NCBI GenBank assembly: GCA_026122225.1
Contig: JANEZZ010002887.1
Span: forward strand, 310,001-374,000
Direction: 5' to 3'
DNA from: Heloderma charlesbogerti
Lineage: Eukaryota > Chordata > Lepidosauria > Squamata > Helodermatidae
Length of the DNA stretch: 64,000 nucleotides
Under the pieces are notes generated by a model that searched no databases, had not been told where the DNA came from, and saw only the letters and a list, made by a program, of their open reading frames with translations. Of this stretch, positions 25,101 through 37,900 are shown piece after piece (the stretch's first letter is position 1; each line of letters opens with the position of its first letter). The position numbers and the translations under genes are program-made.

Positions 25101-28100
25101 GACAGCAAGAGGTACAGAGTCCTCTGGAATGAAACAGTGGGTCCCCTGTTGGGTGGTGGGCCTTGGCAGGCACCCAACAATCCTGACCCTGATGCCGACC
25201 TTGATCAGGAATACAACACCCAGGGAGGTGGTGGGCTCTCCCACACTGGTGGCGTTCAAGACAAGGCTGGACAGCCATCTGTCATGGATGCTCTGACTTG
25301 GATCCCTGCACTGAGCAGGGGGTTGGACTTGATGGTCTTGTAGGCCCCTTCCAACCCTACTATTCTATGATTCTATGAAAACATTGCTTGCTGCTCTGCT
25401 CTTTGCCCACAGGCAACTGCTGCTTGTCCTGGACGAGGAGAAAACTGCACGGCTGCTAGATCCCACATTTGCCTACCCTGAAAGTTTGCTGACATGCAAG
25501 GATCCCTCCCTGCCTGGATAAGAAAGAAAAGCGGGGGGGGGGGGCATCTTCCCACCACTGGCATGTGGCTCCTGACCAATTACCTCCGAGGGAATATGGC
25601 CCTCAACAGATGAAGGATTCTCCATCTCTGCTTTAAAAGAATACTAGGGTTTTCAGTATTTTGGTTCACTTCACTTCTTCCACACAGTTGTTTGGTCTAC
25701 TTCATGTTAGGAAACTGAATGAGAAAAGAATGGGAGTTGACGTGCATAGTAGTGATTGCTGCTGCACAAAATTAGGAGAGAGGGAAAGGTAAGAATGTGG
25801 ACTGAACATGGGCATAGTGAGTTGTACTAACACAGGCCCCTGTCTGAATGTGACAGCCAACATACAAATATCAGGAGGGCTCGGCCCAGGGCACGCCTGC
25901 GCAACCTCATCTTCTACTTCACACACGTTCTATATGGCTGGAGTCTGTGTAGAGCTTGCCTCTCTCTGAAATAAGAGAGCTGTCAAAGTCTTTGCCTAAG
26001 CATATTTAGTACTGTTGGAAGTAATCCACTTCCAAGCCTGCTTACCTCCAATTTTGGATTAGGATCACAATAGAAAAATATGGCTGTAGACCGGTTATAT
26101 ATCTTGTGGCAAGTGTCCCCATTGGTGTAGTTAATTTTGATTAATCCATTTTCATAGGTCAGCTTTGTAGTATGCAAACCTAATAAATTATAAACAGCGT
26201 ATTAATAAAAAAAAGTACTGCCTGGTACTGGAAGCATTAACTGAACAGATTTCAGCTAGAGTCAAGGGACACGCAGCATTACTTTACTTCTTTGCCAATG
26301 TCCAGTTTGCTGAGCACAAAAAAGGGATGACAGCTTTAAAACAAAAAAGGAAAGCTTTTATTTAGACCCTAATCCCATTTCAGCAATTTATTTTATATAG
26401 ATAGATATTAACTCCATTCCCACCCATATACAAAGATCACAGTTTTGTTGAAATTGTTTTTGTATGCCAGTGGCAGCACACAGAGTAGGGTCAGAGACAG
26501 CCCCCTTAGAGAGAAAGACTAGGCAGATGTAAGTTTTTACTAAAGGTCAATTTTGGTCAGTTTCTTCTGGAAGCATACCCTGATGCTTCAGGCATCTGGC
26601 CCGACAGAGCTGGACAACCTCTCTTGATAATGGAGTCAGAGTTTTACCTGCTATCTTTTTAAAAGTGCTGTCGTCCTTCTTGATTTGGCACGATGACACA
26701 ACATCTGTAGCTTGTTTTGGCTGTTTGCATTTCCCCGTTGTTAGTCCATCACAGACTCTGAAGTAGTAGTCATATTCATCAGTGCTTACTTGGATATCCT
26801 CCTTCCCACGCAGAGATGTCAGGTCATATACATAACCATACCTTGGATCTTTCACTTGACAGTTCTCACCTTAAAGAACCCCCAAACCAGAAGAAAAATA
26901 AGCTGATCATACAAGCTATACACTTTTATCCCCAAATGGAACGCAAAACCTACAGAAGGTTTGATTCACCAGAGATATCCAAGAACATTTTTTAACATTA
27001 ATTTGTCTGGGCATTCACTTCAGCATGTCACTGAAATTGAGGTAGTCATCACAAATCATTTTATAAGATAATCATTTCATCAATCTGCAAAGCACATGGA
27101 GATGCCTCCGGCGACCAAGGGTGAGGAAACTGGATAACAAGGTGAGGGTCTTTTCAGTGGCAGTACCTCAATTACGAAATTCTCTCCCCGGGAAGATATA
27201 CCTGGCACCTGCTTTGTTGCTCTTCTGGTGTTAGGCAAATACCTTTTAATTTTCCTAAGCCATTTAGACTTAATTTTAGCCCTGCTAACTGTTTTTACCT
27301 GGCTCTTAAAATCTTGATGTTTTTTAGACTATATTTGTTTTACTGTATTTTAATTGTGGGGTTTTGGTTTTGTATGCTTATGTAAACCCGCCTAGAAATT
27401 ACTGAAGAAATTTCTAATAATTAAAAAAAAAAAGAAATCATACTGATATGCACAGTTTTGATGACTTTTTAATTAATTTTCATTGTTGTTTCAACAAAAC
27501 AAAATAAATGTTGGGGAAAAAAGGAAGCAAAACAAAAACAAAACATTGCATGCTTAAAAATATCGATATTACATTAAGTACAACTTTCTACAAAAGCTAG
27601 GAGATTATGCGTGTCAACAAAAGTAGTCCAAACATCTGTGTATTTGCCCTTTCGCAAGTGGCGCCTATACACCACCCATTCAAATGTTGATAGCGTTATT
27701 AAGTCCTCAATCCATCACATTATAGGGGCTGAGCATTTATCCTTCCAATCTTGTAATATCAGTCTTTTGGCTGTGAAAAGGGCTCGGAAAATCCATTTGT
27801 GCTGACCATATGTTAATGTCCAGGAAAACGATAAGTCGTTTAAGAGGACATATACATCATTAAATATTAAAGAGTGTTCCAATGCAAACTTTATCTCCTC
27901 CCAAAAGAAGAGGACTATTGGGCATTACCAAAACATATGGAAAGAAGCATTAGGTGTATTACATCTCCAACAATTATGCAAATTAGACAAACCCTTATTA
28001 AAAAGATGTTGTGGAGTCCAATACACCTGAAGCAAGATTTTTTGCTGAATAAGATGTAGCCTAAGATCTATAGATACTCCAGGTACAGGTGCTAAAACCA

Positions 28101-31100
28101 CAATCCGTTGATTAAGCAAAATGGGGTGATCCAGTTCTCTATTCCATTCCCGTCTTAGACTCTGAGTATCCTATTTACTGATAATAAGTATTTATATAGA
28201 GAAATCATAAGTCGATATGACTGATCGGCCACTGTAAGTGTTTCTAATAACAATGGAGACTCTGAAGTTGTAAAATGGGCCAGACCAAATTTAGATTCTA
28301 ATGAATGTTGCAGTTGTAAGTATTGCCATTCCGCCATAGGAGGTAAATCAAATTTGGCACTTCAGTCAGAAAGTGACAAAAACGCATCATTAGGACCCAG
28401 TAATTGATCCAGGGTAAAAATCAACTTATCCGTGTAGTTTTAATGATATCCAAACTTGTAAAACCCTAGTCTTGAATCTGTCCTCAACTGTAAAGACACA
28501 CAGAACCAAACTTAGACACTTAGGGCACAATCCTATGCATGTTTAGACAGAAAAAAACCCTAGAACTCCCAGCATTCCCCAGCCAGCCATGCTGACTGGG
28601 GGATGCTGGGAGTTGTAGGACTTTTTTTCTGTTTAAACATGCATAGGATTGCGCCCTCAGTCAGGGATATAACCAAAAGTCAAAATGCATGTCCATATCT
28701 TGTTTAGGGAGCAATCCTAAGGGATCCAAGATTGGAGTCAGCGCTCCAACCTCAGAGATAAGAATCCGAACTCCTGTCCCCATTTCAGCTGTTGCAGAGA
28801 GAACTGGCTGGCTGCTACTCTGAGGTAACAAAAGTGATCCTGGAGAAGAGGGAAAGGGGGCGTGCTGGTGGGCAGGGAGGGGACTGAGGTCAGCTTATGC
28901 CGTATCTCCCGTACTTCCCATCCTCCTTTCCGCCCACTCCTCAGAACCCCAGCTAGGCCTGCAAAAAGGCCCATCTAGCCAAAATGCAAAGCGGGAGGAG
29001 CACGGAAGTAAGGACTGCCTACGCTGCTTCTCTCACTCTGCATTGGATGGCCATAAGCTGCCAAGTCCAGAGAGTTATGGCCATCCTGATAGGATTGCGC
29101 CCTTAACGTGTTAAATCATTGGGACCTATCATCTGCAATGTGCGTGTCACGCTGCTGCATGCATATTCAGCTAATAGCATCTATGGGGATTTTATACATT
29201 GTGTAACATGTCTGGTCTCCAACTACTAGCATGCAGGGTTCTGTTTTACTATATTTATGCATATTTTTCAAGCCTCCAGAGTAACGTGCATGACTGCCAG
29301 TTATTCTGCACAAACACATTTGTCATGCCATGGAATGCATCCAGACTTGCCCCTCGGCAAATGCTCCTTCCATTCATAGAGGGAATGGGAATCCCTCAGA
29401 GGCTTCCTACTGGACAGAAGGGGTGGGGCACTAATTCTGTGTGATTCCCCCATCCCACCTGCAGTGCCCAGCATCCCCGCCCCCCAATATTCACTCTGGA
29501 AACAGTGTGGGAGGTAGCACTGGAGGATTACGAGGGGAAGGAGGCGTTGGAGAAAAAACTCCAACCACTCTTCTCCCTTCCTCTACCTCCAATGGAATTC
29601 CACTGAGTGCAAGCCTGGATTCAACTCCAAAGATACTGAAATACTACAGATAGCTTTGCCACAGTATTTCTACAACAGTTTCATTTGCTTTTTACCAGGG
29701 CATGGAGAGCATACAAGGAACTGTACACAACACAATTTCTTGGCTGGGGATAAGGCATCTTGCGGTGCTGCAATTAAAGGACTGCTTCGAACTTTGAATT
29801 TCCTGCACAGAAAGCACTCTGGGGACAAAAAGTGCATGTGCATGGGGATAGTTACACAAGATGAGCTGCATACAGTTCTCTCTTACACAATGTGCTTTGC
29901 AAATAGTAGTTCTGTCATGGATCTGGAATTATAGTTGACAGAAGAACTGAAGGCAGATATTGCATTTAAGCTCAAGAAAGGACCCGCCTGGATGGGCTCA
30001 TTTCTTCTTGCATCCCAAATGTAATACTTTTACCCAAGAGGTTTAGATGTACAAGGCTGGACAGCCATCTGTCAGAGATGCTTTGACTTAAAAGATTCCT
30101 GCAATGAGCAGGGGGTTGGACTCGATGGCCTTGTAGGCCTCTTCCAACCCTACTATTTGATGATTCGATGACTCTACTAGGAGGTTAAAGAAGAATATTA
30201 AGCACTCATACTTGCCTTCTGCTCTGCGCACAGGACAAGCTGCTAGCGTTCTCCAGAGAAACACAAACTCACAGTCCTCTTCATGTTGGAACACTGGTGG
30301 TCCCTAAGTATAAATAGGAGTCTGTTGGCAGGTTTACACACACATGAAGTTCTAGTGGTCTCCTTCTGTGTATTCTCTACAGAATCGCCACCCACCATTA
30401 AGCTATCTCACCAGCACTCCCTATTCATGCAAATTCCACTTGGTGAGAAAACCTGTGAACCGGAGAGATTTGCCATTCACAGATCCTTTGGCTGAGCCAG
30501 TTTTGTTGTACAGTCAAGCCTGCTTTATACAGTTTGTGGAAACCAAAGTTTTTGGGTGGTGGGGGGAGGAAATGCTGAGCTGCACTTCAGACGTGAGCGC
30601 CTTCGCTAGATCACCAATACACCACTTGGCTGTTGGATTAGCAGACCTATGGTGGTGGTGGCAGTGAATCTGCATCTCGCCCCAAAACTCAGACACAACA
30701 CATCTTTTATCTACATGGAGAGCAAGACCTTTTCTACATAAGGCATTAACTGTGTGCTTGTGATTCCTTATTCACGGGTGTTTATGGGCTCTTTAGATGT
30801 TGCTGTGATCCTCCAGTTTCATGTCTGATTTTTTAGAGCACTTTCTTGTTTTTTTTTTTGTTTTTTTTTAAAGAGTGGGGAAAACGGGGTATTATTTCTC
30901 CTTGTGTATTTGAGCTATTCTGCTATAGCACAGCTGCACCTAGAGGTTATACAGCAGAAAAGCAGGACAGGAAAAGCTCTTTGGGTAGAGCTCAAATCTC
31001 AATTTTGCAACAAAACCGAACGTAGATACAGCGATTAACAGCCTCATGTAGAAAAGCTCCTATTGTCTTGTGGAAAATGTTAACCTATTGAAACAGCCAC

Positions 31101-31945
31101 TGCTCCCATTATACAATGGCATTTTTTTCAGACACAATGCAAATCAGAGTATATGCACATGTCCTATATCAGGATGCAGCCCAAGACAGTTTTACAGGGG
31201 TTGAAGTGGGACCAGCCCATGAATCTACTGTAATTATCTGAAAGATCTGAATATCTGCAAGACTACACAGGGCAAGAGCGCTGCTCTCTACCTTCCTGAA
31301 TGAGCAGCAAGAACTAACAGTGCTATTCATTGCCACAATTACTTGTGCTTCAAAAAGAAAGCATTAAGAATTTCCTCATGAGCGTTATTATTAAGGTCCT
31401 ATGCACCTGCTTTCTAAATAAGCTGCTCTTTCCAAGTAGAAGGGAACATGCAAAGCTATTCTAGCTAGCGCAACTGTTTACTAACATGTAACGCAGGATA
31501 AAATATTGTCACTATTTCTGAATTCTCTTAGACAGAGAATTCTAAGGGGTGGGTGGTGGGTGGCAAGAGTCAAATATTGTGGTTAAGGCAGCCATGCAAT
31601 TTGCCACTACCTTGTTTTTGCTAACATGAGCAGCAGTGACTCCCAAACAACCATCTGAGTAGCAAAAGATGCCATTGTACGGCAGTGCTTCACGTAGATG
31701 CTTCCTCCTAGCCGCAGAGGGGTACTAGTCCTTTGAGGCTACAAGAAGGGAAAGGACCTGAGCAGTGCATGCAAGCACAACTCCTCTCTCTCTTTTAGGG
31801 GGACGGAAATCCTGAGCTGCACATGCAGACAAGTTTGAGCAGGGAGCTGGATGACAGGCCCTAAGTATGCTTGCTACAGGTAGCCAAATTATGGCCTCCA
31901 AACATTTCAGTGTAAGATTTCACTGTGAGCGCGCACACGCGCGCG

Positions 31946-31984
<39 letters not shown>

Positions 31985-34900
31985 ACTGTAGCTTGATCAC
32001 ACAGGAAGATGATCCGTGTCGAGTACTGCTGGTTATCTTTGCATTTCTCCCCACTTGAGTACACAATGCTGAGGGACCCATCTGTGGCAGCTTGAGGACT
32101 TATCTGAATCATACCAAGACTCTGCCCCTTTTCAGCATATTTCACACAAGATCCTATTTTACCACCTGCAGCCAAAAGGAACATTTCAGCATGCGTTTCC
32201 ATTAGACGCTGCACTGATCCTTTTAAAAAGGGAAGTCAGACAGAGTGCTTTCCCCTTCTTAATGAAGTCAGCCATGTCTGGGCTGATCTTCAATTTTGCT
32301 TGCTGTACATAATACGGTCAGCCAACAAGTCGTACTGAAGTGGGAATATACACCTGTTTTAGAAACATTTCCATGCACACAGCTTCTTTTAGTGGAAAAT
32401 TACTGTAAAAGCTTTATTAACCGTTTAAAACTAATTATTTTAGCCATAACGTTCACCTGCTCCATAATTTCAAAAGTCTAACCTATATTTGTTGCCAAGC
32501 ATCAAATCCGATGTCACTATTTCTCCCTGGTAAAATATAATGTCTAAAAGTTTAAGTTTGATCCTAGGATGGCATGAAAATAAAGGCAGTTTCAAAAGAC
32601 TAGTCACATCCATCGTGAAAACCTGTTAGGCTCCCTGTACGCCACTACATGCTCTATGCAGCTCTGCATATCACCATCTCTGCATCTGTCAAAAGGCTCA
32701 GGGACTGTTCAATTGAATTTCATCCATATATTATAGCCTTCCCCAACCGGATGGGCCAAGGGCCATGCTGAGAATAATGGGAACTGCAGTCTAACACATC
32801 TGAAGGACATCAGGTTGGGGAGGGCTGGCCCACCATTTGAAGAACCCTAGGCAACAAATTAAAGGAAGGATCACCTTATCAGAGGTAGTGTGAAACTGAA
32901 TCTCAAGTGCTCTTAGCACTCAGCTGTCGGGCCCAGAGCTACTGATAAACTCTGTAGTACAGGGGCATTGAAGCTCTTCCAGCCCACAGGCTGAATTCCA
33001 TTTTGGAGAAGCCCTTGGGGGCCGCGTTCCAGTGACAGGCAGGGCTAACGGCAAAATGAGAGTGGCCAAAACTACAAAAAATGCCAGCAAATTGTAGCTT
33101 ACACCTCTTACTGCCAGTAACTAAGCCTGAGGAGAGGCATTTCCATCTTTTTAAAATGAGGGGAAACTGCGCAAAAACTGAGAAACCACCAAACAAGTGA
33201 TGGTTGGGGAAAGGAGGTGGGGCCAAGGGAAGGGAGTTTGGGGAAACCCCAAAGGGACAGATTGGGACCCCAGGAGGGCTGAATTTGGCCCCTGGACAGG
33301 AGGTTCTGCATCCCTGCTGTACGTTCTGGGTAGTAGCCAGAGGGGCCACGACGCCTCTGCTGAGCTGTGATATCAGAGCAAACAAGCCAAGGTCATCAAG
33401 AGAAGTGAGGCAGGAAGGCAAATCCTGCAAGAGTGAGGACGTCAGAGGAAAAGAAGAGATTTGGGGGGAGAGGGTGTGGGGAAGAGAAGATACAGCTCAG
33501 CCTTTCCCAACATGGTGCCCTCCAGATATTTTGGAGTACAGCTCCCAACATTCTGGATCATTGGCCATGCTGGCTGGGGCTAAAAGGAGTCCAAAACAAG
33601 TTGAAGCCACCAGATAGGGGAAGGTGGATGTAGCTTGTTGTACTGACAGTCCCTTGGTTAGTTCCAGTGCACAAATCAGATCTGTTTGAGAGGCTTACCA
33701 GGACACCCTGGTATGTAGGGAAGGGGGTTGCAAACATTCAGGTAGAAAGTTCTTGTTTTTGCATCTTTTGATGTATCCAAGGCAATCCAAGGCTCGCTCA
33801 CCCTGCTCAAGTCACTCAGGTCATACTCATTGCCAGCAGAATCTGAAACCAACAACCAGGAACCACAAAACACTTGATTAGATTAAATTAAGTCCACCCT
33901 ATCCAAATGAGACTCCAGTTTGCAAGGGGTTAGTAATCCATATCAGACTGTCTTACAGCAAAAAAATAGCATCATATTAAAACACAAAAGTAGTAAAAAT
34001 AAAGACAGGTTCAAGTGCTGCAATAGATAAGGGGGGGTCAACGACAATTGGGTGCCTCACCTTGTACAGCTAGACATTTTCCACTAGGAGAGGACCACCA
34101 CTGGGTACAACCCCATGTCCCTATGCCATGCTATTTGAGCATGTTTCATGGTTTAACACAATTATTTGGGAAATAAGTGTTTTGTGACTGGCCATGCTTA
34201 TCATGGCAGCCATTTTGTGAATGGGCAAGTCCACCCACAGCACTCTCTCAACATTCCAAATGTGCTTATTAACCCAAAAGGATCACAGACCCCCAACCAT
34301 TAGCTCCCACCCATGAAACATAAATCCACCATTCTAAACTATGAACCCGCAATCTGCCTAACAAACGCTTTTCAAACAACCCACGTTTCAGCTGGGGGAA
34401 CAGTTCAAGTCAGGTTTTCAGAGAAAAATGCAAAATATGGCTTCAGTGGGATTCAGAGCTCAGTATGGCACAACACATGGAATTATTCTTCTACCTACCC
34501 CAGATACAGCATATGCATCTTCAATAGGCTTCCTAAGTGGGAAGAACCCCAGAATATCCCAGAAACAAATCACAGCACTTCTTGAATGAGCAAGATAAAT
34601 GCCATCTGTAGGAAGGCTGTACCATAGAGGCAGATGGAAATTACCTTTCCAAGGGATCTTTCTACCTCAGTTTACTCACCCGTAACTTGGCAGGCAACTG
34701 GAGCAGGTGGGCAGGCTAAGGCTGTGTGAAACTCAAAGAAAGTATCATTAGTATTCCGTGCTGAATTCATTTCTTCGTGCACAAATTTGAGTTCTCCAGG
34801 ATAGGATTTATTGCAGATAAATGTGACGGTGAAAGTGTCCCTGGATCCTGAAGAGTGAAAAAAAACAAACCCTTTGAGTCAAGGCATCCTGCCAGTTCTT

Positions 34901-37900
34901 TACATGCTGTTCTTTTAAAACTGCACACATACTTGTCCCCTCACCCTTATTCCCGGGACACTCATGTCCATTATTTATTAGATTTATAAGTTGCACCCTC
35001 CGCCTACCAGACTCCTGGGCCGATATACAATGAGAACATTCACATCAAACCAAGAATCACAGGAGGCAAGCCATACAATAAAAGAAGAGCAGCATTCAAA
35101 TGGAGGAGTGAAACATTAAAAAGCCCAATGGAACAGATATATTTACTGCTTGTCTAAAAAAAAATAAGGAAGGAGCCAACCTCATGAACGTCAGGAAGGA
35201 GCTCTACAGTTGGGGAACTGCTACCTAAAAGTCCCTGCCATGAGTAGCCCCCATCAACCTAGCCTCTAAGTGGTGGGACATATAACAGAGCCTCTGATGC
35301 TAATCACAAATTACTGGCAGGGTCATATGGAAGGAGACAGTCTGTCAGATATCCTGGCCTCAAACCATTTAAGATTTTATAGGTCAAAATCGGCCCACCA
35401 CTTCGTGCACAGAAACAAACTGGAAGCCAGTGAAGTTGATGGAAGACCAGTGTAATGTGGTCTTTGAAGTGTACTCCTGACAAAAGTCTAGCTGCCGCAT
35501 TTGCACTAGCTGTAGTTTCTGCACACTTTCCAAGGGCAGCCCCACATAGAGCATGTTACAGTAATCTAAACAAGAGGTGATTAAGGCATGAATCACTGTG
35601 GCCAGGTCTTTCACCAAGAAAGGGTGCAGCTAGTGAACCAGATGAAGCTGGGCAAAGGCACTCCTGCCCACCGTTAACTCCTGGCCTTCCAGGAGCAGCA
35701 CCAGATCCAAAAACACCCCCAAGCTGCATACCCGATCTTTCAGAGGGAGTGCTACCCCATCCAGAACAAGCTGTACCCCCAATCCCAGGTTAGGTTGTCT
35801 ACTGATCAACAGGACCTTTGAACTGAGCCTCAGTTTGTTCACCCAATTCCAGTCTCTCACTACATCCAGGCAATGGTTTGGACTTGTGTAGCCCCCTTCA
35901 CATCAGTTGAAAAGTCTGATCCCTACCGCTGGCACGCACAATGCAGCACTCCTGGGGTCAATCCCTGAAACGAGCAGTAATGCTTGTTTCTGGAAGGGGA
36001 AGGGGCTGCACATACATGGGAACCACTGGGGCTGGCTGCATGCGGAAGTCCCCTGTTGGATCCGTAAACACCAACAGGTATAAAGTAAACCCACATGGGT
36101 TCCACGGCAACTGTACCTGTGTAAGTAAGAGACAGATATCCTTCTGTAGATAGCGTAAGAGTTTTGTTCAGTTTCACGAAATGAATGTGTTTCAGATCAT
36201 TTGTTTCACACCCGCCAATCGAGTCATCTGGCATACTCTCAGCACGCCTACATTCTTGTGCTGGTCCACAAATATTTATCTAAGAGATTTAACATGCAAT
36301 CAATAGAGTTTAGCATATCCATATACATTGTCTGCCTTGAGGATTAACAAACTGCTAACGGGTGGGCAGGGTCTCAGGGCCCAGCTTCTCAAACACAGGC
36401 TACCCTTATTTATATTTCCACTTGCCCCATTATTTGCATTGCTATCAGTACACTGAAAGAGCATCTTTTAATGCTTGTTCAGCTGATCCAAAATAATACA
36501 GAATGTGTATTTGAGTTTGCCAGCGAACGTGAGAGATTCTGATTCTGTTACAGTGGCGCAAGAAGCTGCCTTATACCAAATCAGACTATCAGTCCACCTA
36601 GCTCAGAACTACCTTGCTCTGCTGGGCAGCGGCTCTCCAGGGTTTCAGACAAGGGTTTCTTTCCCAGCCCTGCCTGGAGATGCCAAGGATCGAGCCTGGG
36701 AATTTCTGCATGCAAAGCAGGGGGTTCTACCATGGAGCCATGGCCCTTCCCAGACTGCCATCTCTCCATATGTTCATCTGCTGCATACATCCTTTACTGA
36801 TCCCCAATGAGGGTTTATGATTTTCATCAGCATGGAAGACGGCATCTCAAATGCTTTCTATGCTTCTCTCATCACAAGGGGGAGGGGCGCCCACTGAATG
36901 ACCAGCTTGCTGCAGAAAGGGAAGCTAGAAGGCACGAAGCTTAGGAACAGGAAGGTCTATGATTGGAAAAGAAAACTCATTACCATGTAACCCTTCTTGT
37001 TCCCCATGACTAGGTATGCTTTTTCCAAAGCTAACGGTTCCAGGTTAAACACAAAGCCAGTATTGGGATCCTTTACAGAGCAGGTCTGCGGGGGGAGGAA
37101 AAAACACGACATTTTATCAAGAGGATAGACTTGACAAATAAGGCACACACTCGAACATACTTGCAGCATTAGAGATAAGTCTGTCCAGGTAGGGGCACCT
37201 TCCATATAGGCTAGGGTTACCTAGAGGCCCACTGCAAGCTACTCTCAAATAAATCATATGGGTGGGTGGTTATCATGCTAAAAGTAAAGAGAATTCAATG
37301 AAAGCAGGATTACTGGTGCCCAGAGGTTAAGTCCTCTCACAGCACTGTTATCCAGAGACTGTGCTTTGTGAGTCACATCCAGATCTCCTATCTGATGACT
37401 CAGGGCTATGCCATCAAGGTCTCATATTTTTCTCCACAACCATGTAGTCAATGAAGCTTAAAAAAATAGGATTTTCACATTCCCCAGCCACCCCGCCACC
37501 CACACAGACACAATTAAATTTGTAGTCCCGGGTAAGTCTCTTGCCTTTCCCGCAATTAAGAAAGCTGCAAGAACTCAAATAAGAATGCTTGCAAAAGTGA
37601 GCACCCTGTTAAGATTTCTTGTAAATAGGCTCGAGTCAGAGACCAGAGGGCCTTAAAACCTCACACACACCCGCTTCTGCCACCCCCTTCATCTGTCTCC
37701 TTGGTGAAAATTGATGCTGGGATTCTGAGTGGGAGTGGGTACTCTGCCAGGGATCTAGAGTTACAGGACCCCTGGCGGGGGGACAGCCCAGTGGCAGGGG
37801 TGGGCACTTCGTGAGCACCCCTCGAGCATTTTTGCATGCAAAACCAAATGCTCAGAAAAGGCTTGAGCTTTCACCAATATTCAACCCGGGCACTCGCAGG

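Noticed and set aside
32939..33430. 163-codon frame on the minus strand
   Set aside because: It lies within the hAT-like element at 32959-33318, is rich in low-complexity Pro/Gly/Phe, and has no family resemblance.
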